24,645 bases of DNA from Ruminococcaceae bacterium UBA3451 (GCA_002378845.1 DFRY01000007.1:15449-40093); one strand, 5' to 3'; numbered from the stretch's first letter, positions 7,999-15,888 are shown. Translations and numbers: made by a program. Notes: generated by a model not told the origin, from the letters alone.

Positions 7999-8601
7999 TT
8001 ATTTCAAACCGTTCGCCATTGCCTTCAGCGACTGGCGAATCAATTCTTCCACCGGAAGAGATGAATCAAACCGGGCGACCACTGCGGCGGCATCCGACGG
8101 CGAATACCCCAGCACAGTGAGCGCGTTGACCGCCGCCCCCGCGTTGGACGCGGCGGAAATAATTCCGGTCGGTGTAAATGCTTCCCCGCTGGTCTGCATC
8201 CCCTTTACCTTGTCCTTTAACTCCAGCGTAATGCGCTGTGCAAGTTTAGCGCCCACCCCGCTTGCCCGGGTTAACGTTTTGCTGTCCCCGGTGGCGACCG
8301 CCATGGCAACCTGTTCCGGCGCCAGTTCGGACAAAATGGCAAGGCCGACTTTCGGCCCTACGCCGCTTACGCCGGTGAGCATTTTAAAGCAGTTCAGTTC
8401 GCTCATGGTAGCAAAGCCAAATAAGTCCAGCGCGTCTTCCCTTACATTCAGATGCGTATAAAGCGTAACCTGCTCGCCAATCTTCGGCAGCGCACGCTGG
8501 GTGCTTAAGGTGGTCAGGCATTTGAACCCCACGCCACCGCATTCCACAACCGCAAAGCCCGGTTCCGTATGAATTAAATTTCCCTTTATACTGTAAAACA
8601 T
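7999..8601 (-). CDS. ruvA: Holliday junction DNA helicase subunit RuvA
   Basis: Tetrameric protein that binds the four-way junction and loads RuvB. The 200-residue length is typical. Domain I is the OB fold (residues 1-62, starting MFYSIKGNLI and ending in REDALDLFGF). Domain II holds two helix-hairpin-helix motifs, LTGVSGVGPKVGLAIL at about 75-90 and ASGVGAKLAQRI at about 113-124. Domain III (about 150-200) is the RuvB-contacting three-helix bundle with the family motif ALTVLGYSPSDAAAVV. The ATG has an AAAGGAG site. The gene starts 12 bases after ruvC, consistent with a ruvCA operon. Confidence 0.97.
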   Translation of the reverse strand: MFYSIKGNLIHTEPGFAVVECGGVGFKCLTTLSTQRALPKIGEQVTLYTHLNVREDALDLFGFATMSELNCFKMLTGVSGVGPKVGLAILSELAPEQVAMAVATGDSKTLTRASGVGAKLAQRITLELKDKVKGMQTSGEAFTPTGIISAASNAGAAVNALTVLGYSPSDAAAVVARFDSSLPVEELIRQSLKAMANGLK

Positions 8602-8613
8602 ATTCCCGCTCCT

Positions 8614-9144
8614 TTAAATCGATTGCTTTCCCTGCACCGTCTGTGCCGTACGAAGCATGGAACGGCGCAAAACCGAACCCGCCGCCTGCCCGTGGCAAAT
8701 CGCCATAGCCAGCGCGTCCGCGGTATCATCGGGCTTGGGCACTTCTTTTAAGCACAGCAGCCGCCGTGTCATTTCCATAACCTGAGGTTTGTGTGCCTGC
8801 CCGTAACCGGTCACCGCCATTTTTACCTGCAACGGCGTGTACTCAAACACTTCCAGCCCGGCTTTCTGCGCCGCCAGAAGGATTACTCCCCTGGCCTCCG
8901 CCACGCCGATTGCCGTTTTCTGGTTATTCTGAAAAAACAGCTTCTCAATAGATACGGCGTCCGGCTTCCATTGCTCAATTACCGAGGAAATAGAATCATA
9001 TATAATTTCCAGCCGGCGGTTGAAATTTTCTTCCGCACGGGTAACCACGGCACCGTGCTCCAATGGCTGGTACCGTCCGTTCTGCGCGCGGATTACGCCG
9101 TAGCCGATGATGGCATAACCGGGGTCGATTCCGAGAATAATCAT
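8614..9144 (-). CDS. ruvC: Crossover junction endodeoxyribonuclease RuvC
   Basis: Resolves Holliday junctions by symmetric nicking. From the chosen ATG the protein is 176 residues and begins MIILGIDPGYAIIGYG, the standard RuvC start. The catalytic acidic residues are all visible: Asp7 in GIDPG, Glu67 in SIEKLFF, and Asp140 and Asp143 in PDDTADALAMA. An ATG seven codons further upstream is also open, but it would add a non-conserved extension; the chosen ATG has an ACAGG site five bases before it. It is the first gene of the minus-strand run and faces the polyphosphate kinase gene across a 312-base divergent region. Confidence 0.95.
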   Translation of the reverse strand: MIILGIDPGYAIIGYGVIRAQNGRYQPLEHGAVVTRAEENFNRRLEIIYDSISSVIEQWKPDAVSIEKLFFQNNQKTAIGVAEARGVILLAAQKAGLEVFEYTPLQVKMAVTGYGQAHKPQVMEMTRRLLCLKEVPKPDDTADALAMAICHGQAAGSVLRRSMLRTAQTVQGKQSI

Positions 9145-9246
9145 AATACCTGTACGCTCCCGCATTCTATCCGAACCCCCGCGGCTTTTCCGCCGAAAGA
9201 ACGGATTTTATCCAATTTGTTCAGCACGCGACTTCACATACTGTAA

Positions 9247-9292
9247 TTTATAATATCCGTTTTATTATAGCACAAACTGATTCAATAGGGAA
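9247..9292 (-). promoter_or_regulatory. Candidate sigma-A promoter(s) for the ruvCA run
   Basis: Reading the minus strand, two overlapping possibilities exist. One is TTGTGC (9275-9270), a 17-base spacer and TATAAA (9252-9247). The other has a perfect TATAAT at 9269-9264 but only a poor -35 (TTCCCT at 9292-9287). Both would give a leader of about 100 bases before ruvC. I cannot choose between them from sequence alone. Confidence 0.45.
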
Positions 9293-9347
9293 TAGCAACG
9301 GGGCGGGTTGCCCCGCTGTGTTTATGGGTAATACTGTCAAAGAAATG

Positions 9348-9376
9348 TTTATTTCTGTGAAAAAACAGGATATAAT
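9348..9376 (+). promoter_or_regulatory. Candidate promoter for the polyphosphate kinase gene
   Basis: A perfect TATAAT at 9371-9376 lies 80 bases before the ATG. The hexamer 17 bases further upstream (TTTATT at 9348-9353) is a weak -35, so strength may depend on an activator or on AT-rich upstream DNA. Confidence 0.45.
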
Positions 9377-9456
9377 GAAAACAGAATGGAAATTATGTGA
9401 ATTAACGGCATCATTAAAGAAAAAAGAATGACGGATTGAATAACGGAGGTGCTTTT

Positions 9457-10971
9457 ATGCTGGATCAGGTAAACTTACAGCAAACCGTAACCAAAGAGGA
9501 ATATAAAAAGCAGGGGAAGGATTTAAAGCCCGCGCTTTCGGCTTTACAACAGCCGCTGAAAAAAGCGAAGCTTCCGGTAATCATCCTGTTTGAAGGCTGG
9601 GGTGCCGCCGGAAAAGGCAGCCTGATTTCCAGCCTGATTTTGAATTTTGACCCGCGCGGATTTCAGGTGCACTCCATTTCCGCACCCGAAGAACGGGAAA
9701 AGCGCAGACCGGTACTTTGGCGCCACTGGCTTGACCTGCCGGAGCAGGGGATTATTTCCGTATTGGACCGCAGCTGGTACCAGGAGGTATCGGTCACCCG
9801 GCTGGAACAGAATTTGGCGGATTCTTCCGCAATCCGCCGCATGGCGGACATTAATTCGTTCGAGCACCTGCTGACCGACGGCGGGTACCTTATTCTCAAG
9901 TTCTTCCTGCACATTGGCAAGGAAGAGCAGAAAGCGCGTTTCGACCGGCTGGAACAGTCCAAAAACACCGCGTGGCGCGTAACCGAGGTAGACCGCAGGC
10001 GCAACCGGCAATACGATAAATATTACAAAGTATACGATGAAATGCTGGAATACACAAATACAGAATACGCCCCGTGGCATGTTGTCTCCGCAACGCACCG
10101 GCGCAGCGCTACGCTAGAAATTTACCGCACAGTGCTCGACCGCGTTCAGTCCGCGCTGAAACAGCGGGAGGAAAAAGCCGTGCACCTAACGCCTGCACCG
10201 GGGGTGATTCTTCCCGGTGACTTCCCCCTTGTTTCCATGCCGAAGCTGGCAGATGTACGGCTGAATGAAAAACTGGGCAAAGAAAAATACAAAGAAGAAC
10301 TCGATGTTCTGCAGGAACGGCTGGGTGAACTGCACAGCAAGCTTTACCGCAAAAGGGTTCCGGTCATTATTGCCTATGAAGGATGGGACGCTGCAGGTAA
10401 GGGCGGAAATATTCGCCGGGTGGCAAAAGCACTGGACCCGCGCGGGTACGAAGTGGTTCCCATTGCCGCGCCCAGTCAGCAGGAGGCCGCGCGGCACTAC
10501 TTGTGGCGATTCTGGCGCAAGCTGCCCAAAGACGGCCACATCGCTATTTTCGACCGCACATGGTACGGCCGCGTTTTAGTCGAACGCATTGAGGGATTTA
10601 CCCCGCCGGAAGACTGGCAGCGCGCCTACCGGGAAATTAATGACTTCGAACGCCAGCTGAACGACTGGGGTGCCGTTGTTATTAAATTCTGGCTGCAAAT
10701 TGACAAGGACGAACAACTGAAGCGCTTTCAAAACCGGCAGAACACTCCGTCAAAGCAATGGAAAATTACCGATGAGGACTGGCGCAACCGGGAAAAATGG
10801 GATCAATACGAAATTGCCGTAAACGACATGCTGCAGTACACCTCTACCGAATTCGCCCCGTGGCATATCATTCCCTCGCAGGATAAGAATTTTGGCCGGA
10901 TTCAAACGCTCCAAATCATTACAAACGCCATACAGCAGCGACTCGACTCCAATGAAAAACAGAATAAATAG
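9457..10971 (+). CDS. pap: Two-domain PPK2-family polyphosphate:AMP phosphotransferase
   Basis: Tandem PPK2 protein of 504 residues. Two-domain members of this family typically transfer phosphate from polyphosphate to AMP, making ADP; this assignment rests on domain layout. The first half has Walker A EGWGAAGKGS near residues 46-55 and Walker B VLDRSWY; the second has Walker A EGWDAAGKGG and IFDRTWY. Both halves repeat the lid and C-terminal patterns (NSFEHLL/NDFERQL; TEYAPWHVV/TEFAPWHII). The halves differ: the Walker A Asp of the second half is Gly in the first, suggesting the C-terminal half carries most catalysis. The ATG at 9457 has a perfect GGAGGT site six bases upstream, so a TTG seven codons earlier is not used. 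The next gene follows after 12 bases. Confidence 0.93.
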   Translation: MLDQVNLQQTVTKEEYKKQGKDLKPALSALQQPLKKAKLPVIILFEGWGAAGKGSLISSLILNFDPRGFQVHSISAPEEREKRRPVLWRHWLDLPEQGIISVLDRSWYQEVSVTRLEQNLADSSAIRRMADINSFEHLLTDGGYLILKFFLHIGKEEQKARFDRLEQSKNTAWRVTEVDRRRNRQYDKYYKVYDEMLEYTNTEYAPWHVVSATHRRSATLEIYRTVLDRVQSALKQREEKAVHLTPAPGVILPGDFPLVSMPKLADVRLNEKLGKEKYKEELDVLQERLGELHSKLYRKRVPVIIAYEGWDAAGKGGNIRRVAKALDPRGYEVVPIAAPSQQEAARHYLWRFWRKLPKDGHIAIFDRTWYGRVLVERIEGFTPPEDWQRAYREINDFERQLNDWGAVVIKFWLQIDKDEQLKRFQNRQNTPSKQWKITDEDWRNREKWDQYEIAVNDMLQYTSTEFAPWHIIPSQDKNFGRIQTLQIITNAIQQRLDSNEKQNK

Positions 10972-10983
10972 AAAGAGGTGCCC

Positions 10984-11838
10984 ATGAACTTCTTAAAATG
11001 CAATCAGCTTAGCTCAGAACAAATAAAACAATACCGGGAACTGGAGCAAACCTGCCGTCAGCACGACAGACTGGAACGAACCGCGTTTTTGTCCAACGAA
11101 CTTAACTTTAATACACAGATTGATTCGTTTTACCTGCTGTATGAGGGCAACACGCTGGTGGGCGTTCTTTCCATGTTTCTTCCCACAAAGGATGCTTCCG
11201 AAATTTCGGCTTACACGCTTCCCGAATACCGACACAGGGGTTGTTTTCACCTTCTGCTCCAAACGGCGGAAGAGGAACTGAAAAAATACGGTATCAATCA
11301 GATTCTGTTTGTACAGGAACCCCAAAGCAAAGATGCACAGGCGGTTTTAAACCATTACCAGGCAAAATACGCTTATACCGAGTACCTGATGACGTATGAC
11401 CGAACCGTTTATCAGGAAAAAGAAAGCCGAATCCGCCTGTTTCCGGCGGAGCAGGCCAACGCTACGGAAATGGCTTCTATCGACTCCGTTTTATTTGAAG
11501 AGGATTACGACGAATCCCTGTCCATGACAGAAAAGTCGATTGCTTCACCCCATATTGAGCAATACTGCGCATTTTTAGACGATACGCTGGTTGGCATTTG
11601 CAATGCGAATTTAGAGAACGGAGACATCAGCATTTACGGCGTTGGAATTAAACCGGAATTTCAGGGAAAAGGCTATGGCAGGGAACTGCTGAACCTGCTG
11701 CTCGGCAGGCTGCTCCGGCATAAAGACCGGAACATTACGCTTGAGGTAAGCAGCCGTAACGAAATTGCTTACCGACTTTACATAACCAGCGGGTTCCGCG
11801 CGGTAACGCAATACGATTATTATACTTATTCCATATAA
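10984..11838 (+). CDS. Double-domain GNAT acetyltransferase
   Basis: A 284-residue protein made of two GNAT folds. The N-terminal fold shows DSFYLLYEGNTLVGVL, then LPEYRHRGCFHLLL at about 79-92, a partly eroded acetyl-CoA loop. The C-terminal fold shows CAFLDDTLVGICN and a textbook loop, IKPEFQGKGYGRELL at about 222-236, then SSRNEIAYRLYITSGF. The second domain is therefore the likely active one. The substrate is unknown. The ATG at 10984 has an AGAGG site just ahead; the GTG two codons earlier overlaps that site. It follows the polyphosphate kinase gene by 12 bases and ends at a strong terminator, so the two form an operon, but no biochemical link is apparent. Confidence 0.85.
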   Translation: MNFLKCNQLSSEQIKQYRELEQTCRQHDRLERTAFLSNELNFNTQIDSFYLLYEGNTLVGVLSMFLPTKDASEISAYTLPEYRHRGCFHLLLQTAEEELKKYGINQILFVQEPQSKDAQAVLNHYQAKYAYTEYLMTYDRTVYQEKESRIRLFPAEQANATEMASIDSVLFEEDYDESLSMTEKSIASPHIEQYCAFLDDTLVGICNANLENGDISIYGVGIKPEFQGKGYGRELLNLLLGRLLRHKDRNITLEVSSRNEIAYRLYITSGFRAVTQYDYYTYSI

Positions 11839-11840
11839 AA

Positions 11841-11866
11841 ACAGCCGCTCCTTTCGGAGCGGCTGT
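11841..11866. terminator. Bidirectional intrinsic terminator
   Basis: A perfect 11-base-pair stem, ACAGCCGCTCC / GGAGCGGCTGT, with a TTTC loop. On the plus strand it follows the double GNAT gene and is trailed by TCTCTTTA. On the minus strand it follows the decarboxylase gene, whose stop is at 11883, and is trailed by TTTTTATATGG. It is placed exactly between two convergent operons and probably ends both. Confidence 0.93.
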
Positions 11867-11882
11867 CTCTTTATGCATTACC

Positions 11883-13022
11883 CTAGGACAGGCGCGTACG
11901 GAAGTCCTCGTAACCGAAGGTACGGATTACCTGCATACCTTTTTCTTCGCTGTAAAGCGCGATGGAAGGCAGGTTCACGCCGTTGAACGTGTTGTTCTTC
12001 ACCATGGTGTAATGCGCCATGTCGCAGAACACCAGACGTTCGCCGGGTTCCAACGGCCGGTCGAAGGAATAATCCCCGATTACATCGCCTGCAAGGCAGG
12101 TCGGGCCGCCAAGCCGGTAGGTGTAGGGGTGCTCGCCCGGTTTTCCCGCACCGAGAATATTCGGGCGGTAGGGCATTTCCAATACATCGGGCATATGGCA
12201 CGCCGCAGAAGCGTCCAGAATCGCAATCTGCATTCCGTTTTCCACAATATCAAGCACAGTGCCAACCAGGTACCCGGTGTTCAAAGCGACCGCTTCACCC
12301 GGTTCCAGATAAACGTCAATTCCGTACTTGTCCTTCATAAACAGAATGGAGCGAACCAGCGCTTCCACGTCGTAATCCGGCCGGGTGATGTGGTGCCCGC
12401 CGCCGAAATTGATCCATTTCATGTTTTTCAGGTACTTGCCGAATTTTTCGTCCACCACTTTGACCGTGCGTTCCAAGGTGTCGGAATTCTGCTCGCACAT
12501 GGTGTGAAAATGCAAACCGTCAATGCCTTCCAGTTCATAGGGGCGAAAGTTTTTCAGCGTAACCCCAAGCCTTGAATTTTCGTAGCAGGGGTTGTAAATA
12601 GGGGTTTCAATTTCGGAATACTCCGGGTTCACCCGGATTCCGCATTCGATTTTTCTGCCGGTTACCGCTTTCACTTTATCCTTATACAGCTTCCACTGGT
12701 GGAAGGAATTAAACACGATATGATCGCTGTAGCGCAAAAGTTCGTCAAAGCTTTCCTGTGGGTACGCGGGCGCGTAAACGTGAACCTCTTTGCCCATTTC
12801 CTCGTAGCCGAGCCGTGCTTCAAACAGCGAACTTGCCGTAACGCCGCTAAGGTATTTCCCGACCAGCGGATAAACCGAAAACATGGAAAAGCCTTTCTGC
12901 GCAAGCAAAATACGGCATCCGGTGCGTTCCTGTATGGAACGGAGCAGCTCAAGGTTTTTTACGAGCAGACGTTCGTCAACCACATAGCAAGGGGAGGGTA
13001 CGGTGCTGAAATCAATGTTCAT
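11883..13022 (-). CDS. nspC: Carboxynorspermidine/carboxyspermidine decarboxylase
   Basis: PLP-dependent decarboxylase of the alanine racemase-like fold III group. It makes spermidine (or norspermidine) from the carboxy form, the last step of the aspartate-semialdehyde route. The 379-residue protein has the PLP lysine in LLAQKGFSMFS (Lys43), HFHTMCEQ near 174, the glycine loop NFGGGHH near 206, a phosphate-binding LEPGEAV, and the active-site stretch FCDMAHYTMVKNNTFNG near the end. The sequence PIYNPCYENSRLG is typical of this family rather than of diaminopimelate decarboxylase. It starts 10 bases after its partner dehydrogenase, with GAGG overlapping that gene's stop. All key residues appear intact. 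Confidence 0.93.
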   Translation of the reverse strand: MNIDFSTVPSPCYVVDERLLVKNLELLRSIQERTGCRILLAQKGFSMFSVYPLVGKYLSGVTASSLFEARLGYEEMGKEVHVYAPAYPQESFDELLRYSDHIVFNSFHQWKLYKDKVKAVTGRKIECGIRVNPEYSEIETPIYNPCYENSRLGVTLKNFRPYELEGIDGLHFHTMCEQNSDTLERTVKVVDEKFGKYLKNMKWINFGGGHHITRPDYDVEALVRSILFMKDKYGIDVYLEPGEAVALNTGYLVGTVLDIVENGMQIAILDASAACHMPDVLEMPYRPNILGAGKPGEHPYTYRLGGPTCLAGDVIGDYSFDRPLEPGERLVFCDMAHYTMVKNNTFNGVNLPSIALYSEEKGMQVIRTFGYEDFRTRLS

Positions 13023-13032
13023 TTCCTTTTCC

Positions 13033-14232
13033 TCAGTCCACTAAGTCCGGAGCAAAGCTTTCCTGCCACGGCAGGCCAAATTTATTGAGCGCGTCCATAA
13101 ACGGATCCGGATCAAATTCCTCAATATTGTTTACGCCGGGCTTTTTCCATTTGCCCGTCATCACCATCATGGCGCCGATCATTGCGGGCACGCCGGTGGT
13201 GTAGGAAATTGCCTGCGAACCGACTTCCTCATAGCATTTTTCATGCACGCATACGTTGTAAACATAATACGTTCTGGGTTTGCCGTCCTTTACGCCCTGG
13301 AAAATGCAGCCGATGTTTGTTTTGCCCTTCGTTCTGGGGCCAAGGGACGCCGGGTCGGGCAGGACCGCCTTTAAGAACTGCAGGGGTACAATCTCTTTGC
13401 CTTCGTAAAGAATGGGTTTAATGGAGGTCATGCCGACGTTTTCCAGCACTTTCAGGTGAGTCAGGTAATTCTGCGAAAAAGTCATCCAGAACCGAATGCG
13501 CTTAATTCCCTTGATGTTCAGCGCTAGGGACTCCAGTTCCTCGTGGTGCAAAAGATAAATATCCTTTTCGCCGATTTCGGGGAAGTCATATACGCGCTTC
13601 ATCTCCAAAGGCTCGGTTTCCACCCATTTGCCGTTTTCAATGTAGCTGCCCTTCGCCGTAATTTCGCGGATATTGATTTCGGGATTAAAATTGGTTGCGA
13701 ACGGGTACCCGTGGTCACCCGCGTTTGCATCCAGAATATCAATATAATGGATTTCATCAAAATAATGCTTCATAGCGTAAGCGGAGAACACACCGGTAAC
13801 GCCGGGGTCAAAGCCGCTGCCCAAAAGCGCGGTAATACCGGCTTCCTTAAATTTCTCACGGTAAGCCCACTGCCACTTGTACTCGAACTTTGCGGTGTCC
13901 AGCGGCTCGTAGTTGGCGGTATCCACATAATCCACGCCCGTAGCAAGGCAGGCATCCATAATGGTCAAATCCTGGTACGGCAGCGCCACGTTGATGACGA
14001 TGTCCGGCTGAAATTTGCGAATCAGCGTAATCAGTTCGTCCGTATTGTCCGCATCCACCTGCGCGGTTTGAATTTTCGTGCGGCCGCCGTCCAGCTTTGC
14101 TTTCAGTGCATCACATTTTGCAACCGTACGGCTTGCAATGCAAATTTCCTCAAAAACGTCCGGATTTTGGCAGCATTTATGAACTACGACGCTCGCTACG
14201 CCGCCCGCGCCGATAATAAGAGCCTTTCCCAT
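13033..14232 (-). CDS. Carboxynorspermidine synthase/dehydrogenase (saccharopine dehydrogenase family)
   Basis: NADPH-dependent enzyme of the saccharopine dehydrogenase fold. It condenses aspartate semialdehyde with putrescine or diaminopropane and reduces the product to carboxyspermidine or carboxynorspermidine. The 399-residue protein opens with the nucleotide-binding loop ALIIGAGGVASVV (about 4-16) and shows VINVALPYQDLTIMDACL near 80-100, then LGSGFDPGVTGVFSAYA in the catalytic domain. These phrases are characteristic of carboxynorspermidine dehydrogenase. A strong promoter and a GGAGG site precede the ATG, and the decarboxylase follows at once. Aspartate semialdehyde and the diamine must be supplied from genes elsewhere. 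Confidence 0.93.
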   Translation of the reverse strand: MGKALIIGAGGVASVVVHKCCQNPDVFEEICIASRTVAKCDALKAKLDGGRTKIQTAQVDADNTDELITLIRKFQPDIVINVALPYQDLTIMDACLATGVDYVDTANYEPLDTAKFEYKWQWAYREKFKEAGITALLGSGFDPGVTGVFSAYAMKHYFDEIHYIDILDANAGDHGYPFATNFNPEINIREITAKGSYIENGKWVETEPLEMKRVYDFPEIGEKDIYLLHHEELESLALNIKGIKRIRFWMTFSQNYLTHLKVLENVGMTSIKPILYEGKEIVPLQFLKAVLPDPASLGPRTKGKTNIGCIFQGVKDGKPRTYYVYNVCVHEKCYEEVGSQAISYTTGVPAMIGAMMVMTGKWKKPGVNNIEEFDPDPFMDALNKFGLPWQESFAPDLVD

Positions 14233-14268
14233 GGTTTATACCTCCGTTGAATTTAGATTTCTAAGGCG

Positions 14269-14297
14269 ATTATACAGAAAATGTGGGGTTTTATCAA
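14269..14297 (-). promoter_or_regulatory. Strong sigma-A promoter of the polyamine operon
   Basis: On the minus strand TTGATA (14297-14292), a 17-base spacer, and TATAAT (14274-14269), followed by a leader of about 30 bases and the GGAGG site of the dehydrogenase gene. The hexamers have one mismatch in twelve to consensus. The short leader leaves no room for a riboswitch, so any polyamine control would act at the promoter or elsewhere. Confidence 0.85.
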
Positions 14298-14561
14298 GAA
14301 AAATATGATGCGGCAAATTTTGCTGTGGACCCGCATCCGTTTTAAATCTGCAAAAGAATTCCAATTACATTTTTTGCCCCTGTACGGGAAATATACCTGC
14401 ACACCGGCTTTAAAATGAAAATGCCTACCAATTTTTAACCGAACTGCCCATAACATGAAATTGTAAGTTAACATCGGTTTGCCGAATAGGGTTAAAGAAA
14501 TATTCAACTCCCAAACGCCCATACCAAGCCGAAAAAGGTTCAAAAATATCGCGGAATAATA
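14298..14561. other. Intergenic stretch without a gene
   Basis: About 260 AT-rich bases between the two divergent promoters. I see no RNA gene, no repeat and no credible small ORF with a ribosome site. Relative to ordinary divergent spacing the length is generous, so it may hold operator sites. Confidence 0.5.
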
Positions 14562-14590
14562 TTGTGCTATTGCCGCTATAATGATAGAAT
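14562..14590 (+). promoter_or_regulatory. Candidate promoter for the ThrE-type exporter pair
   Basis: TTGTGC at 14562-14567, 17 bases, then TAGAAT at 14585-14590. A perfect TATAAT at 14577-14582 overlaps it but has no good -35 (GAATAA). Either would give a leader of about 70-85 bases containing the palindrome at 14615-14634. Confidence 0.45.
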
Positions 14591-14614
14591 AGAGCCGGCA
14601 AATCTGTTTTGCCG

Positions 14615-14634
14615 CGGCTTCTGCGCAGAAGCCG
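14615..14634. repeat. Perfect 20-base palindrome in the exporter leader
   Basis: CGGCTTCTGC followed by its exact reverse complement GCAGAAGCCG. It lies after the candidate promoter and 33 bases before the start codon. As RNA it would form an 8-pair hairpin with a GCGC loop. A T-run (14649-14654) begins 14 bases later, too far for a standard terminator. It could be a dimeric repressor operator or a leader structure; which is unknown. Confidence 0.7.
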
Positions 14635-14667
14635 GAAACGGAGAATAATTTTTTAAAGGTGTTGCAC

Positions 14668-15432
14668 ATGAATTATGATGAGCTGATTAACGCGGCGACG
14701 GATGTCGGGTATATGCTTTTGGCAAACGGTGCCGAAATTTACCGTGTGGAGGAATCCATGCAGCGTATTTTTCGCGCCTACTCGGTGGATAGCGGAGAAA
14801 TTTTTGCGATTCCAACCTGCATTTATGTTACCGTCAGCACGTCGGACGGGCGCCCCATTACCAAAATTAAACGCCTGTATTCCCGCTGCACCAATCTGGA
14901 TAAAGTAGACCGGGTGAACGACCTGTGCCGCCGCATTTGCCGGGACACCCCGGATTTTAAAACCATCCATCAGGAACTTCGCACCATTGATAAACGCCCC
15001 AACTACACCTTTACGGAACAGGTACTGGCATTTTCGCTGGTTGCATTTTCGTTTACTCTTTTTTATGGCGGCACTTTTGCCGACGCAATCTGTTCCATTG
15101 TGTGCGGTGCCATTATCAAAGTGGTCAGCCATTACATGAACCGGTTCCACGCCAACTCGTTTTTCACCAATATTCTGGCAAGCGGTGCCTCGGCTTTTGT
15201 GGCGCTGATTGCCGTACATTATAACCTAGGCCTGAACGCCGATAAAATCATTATCGGGGCGCTGATGAACCTGGTGCCGGGCATTGCCATTACCAGCTTT
15301 ATGCGCGACCTGATGGCGGGCGATCTAATTGCCGGACTGATCCGGCTGACGGAAAGCCTGCTGGTCGCAACGGCAATCGCCATCGGCTCCGGCGTTGCGC
15401 TGACTGTAACGCGCGCGATTTGGGGGGTGTGA
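14668..15432 (+). CDS. Threonine/serine exporter ThrE, large N-terminal-type subunit (PF06738-like)
   Basis: Inner-membrane amino acid exporter component, 254 residues. The soluble N-terminal part (residues 1-115) has the family opening YMLLANGAEIYRVEESMQRI, then IFAIPTCIYVTV. It is followed by about five hydrophobic helices from residue 120 on, including the family phrase LMNLVPGIAITSFMRDLMAGDLIAGL. In Corynebacterium ThrE the two halves are one protein; in Firmicutes they are commonly split, as here. The ATG at 14668 has an AAAGG site eight bases ahead; an upstream GTG overlaps that site. The partner gene begins two bases after its stop. The true substrate in this organism is not known. Confidence 0.88.
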   Translation: MNYDELINAATDVGYMLLANGAEIYRVEESMQRIFRAYSVDSGEIFAIPTCIYVTVSTSDGRPITKIKRLYSRCTNLDKVDRVNDLCRRICRDTPDFKTIHQELRTIDKRPNYTFTEQVLAFSLVAFSFTLFYGGTFADAICSIVCGAIIKVVSHYMNRFHANSFFTNILASGASAFVALIAVHYNLGLNADKIIIGALMNLVPGIAITSFMRDLMAGDLIAGLIRLTESLLVATAIAIGSGVALTVTRAIWGV

Positions 15433-15434
15433 AT

Positions 15435-15884
15435 ATGAGCCTTTTTCTGCCCTGCCTGTACGCGTTTGCGGCATGCGCCGCGTTTTCTGTGGCCTTTAAC
15501 ATGAGGGGTAAGCTGCTTGTGTACGCTTCCCTCGGCGGCGCCATAGGCTGGTTTGTGTATTTGCTTTGGAACCCGCTGCAAAACGACATTCTTCAGTTTT
15601 TTCTCGGTACGGTTGCCCTTTCGATTTACGCCGAAATTATGGCGCGGGTGCACAAAACGCCTGTTACCGGTTACCTGCTGGTAGCGCTGCTGCCCATGGT
15701 GCCAGGCGGCGGCATTTATTACACCATGGAATACTGCATTATTGGCAATACCGATATGTTCCTTGAAACCGGGCTGCATACGCTGGGCATTGCGGGTTCG
15801 CTGGCTATGGGCGTACTGCTGGTTTCTTCCTCTGTTCGCTTATGGCATGTGGTAGCTGCTTCCAGAAAGAAAAGAAAAGTATAA
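15435..15884 (+). CDS. Threonine/serine exporter ThrE, small C-terminal-type subunit (PF12821-like)
   Basis: The second half of the split exporter: 149 residues, almost all membrane. Helices lie at about 2-22, 29-47, 51-70, 78-97 and 115-138. The phrase LVALLPMVPGGGIYYTMEY matches the family hallmark, a Pro-Gly-rich re-entrant or loop segment mirroring VPGIAIT in the large subunit. A basic tail SRKKRKV ends the protein, probably on the cytoplasmic side. The ribosome site is the GGGGGGTG that overlaps the end of the first gene, so the pair should be translated in a coupled way and form one transporter. Confidence 0.88.
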   Translation: MSLFLPCLYAFAACAAFSVAFNMRGKLLVYASLGGAIGWFVYLLWNPLQNDILQFFLGTVALSIYAEIMARVHKTPVTGYLLVALLPMVPGGGIYYTMEYCIIGNTDMFLETGLHTLGIAGSLAMGVLLVSSSVRLWHVVAASRKKRKV

Positions 15885-15888
15885 GTTT

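Larger units (their letters stand above)
9145..9456. other. Divergent intergenic region between ruvC and the PPK2-type kinase gene
   Basis: A 312-base stretch with no convincing gene. It carries candidate promoters in both directions (listed separately) and, between them, a GC-rich hairpin at 9299-9315: CGGGGC, loop GGGTT, GCCCCG. The hairpin has no T-run on either side and so is not an obvious terminator. The ruvC leader, about 100 bases long, contains a weaker GC-rich foldable patch near 9180-9200. The kinase leader of about 75 bases is A-rich and unstructured up to its GGAGGT ribosome site. Confidence 0.6.

Noticed and set aside
9145..9165. Upstream ATG giving RuvC seven extra residues
   Set aside because: The added residues are not part of the conserved start, and the inner ATG begins the usual MIILGIDPG with its own AGG site.
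9299..9315. GC-rich hairpin as a terminator
   Set aside because: No T-run on either strand, and no gene ends near it.
9544..10098. Long open frame antisense to the polyphosphate kinase gene
   Set aside because: Frame mirror of a strongly coding gene; no ribosome site or family motif.
14615..14654. Palindrome plus T-run as an intrinsic attenuator of the exporter genes
   Set aside because: The T-run begins 14 bases after the hairpin, beyond the spacing needed for intrinsic termination.
14253..14669. Minus-strand open frame of 138 codons across the polyamine/exporter intergenic region
   Set aside because: It covers both divergent promoters and the palindrome, has no ribosome site and its sequence looks like translated AT-rich non-coding DNA.
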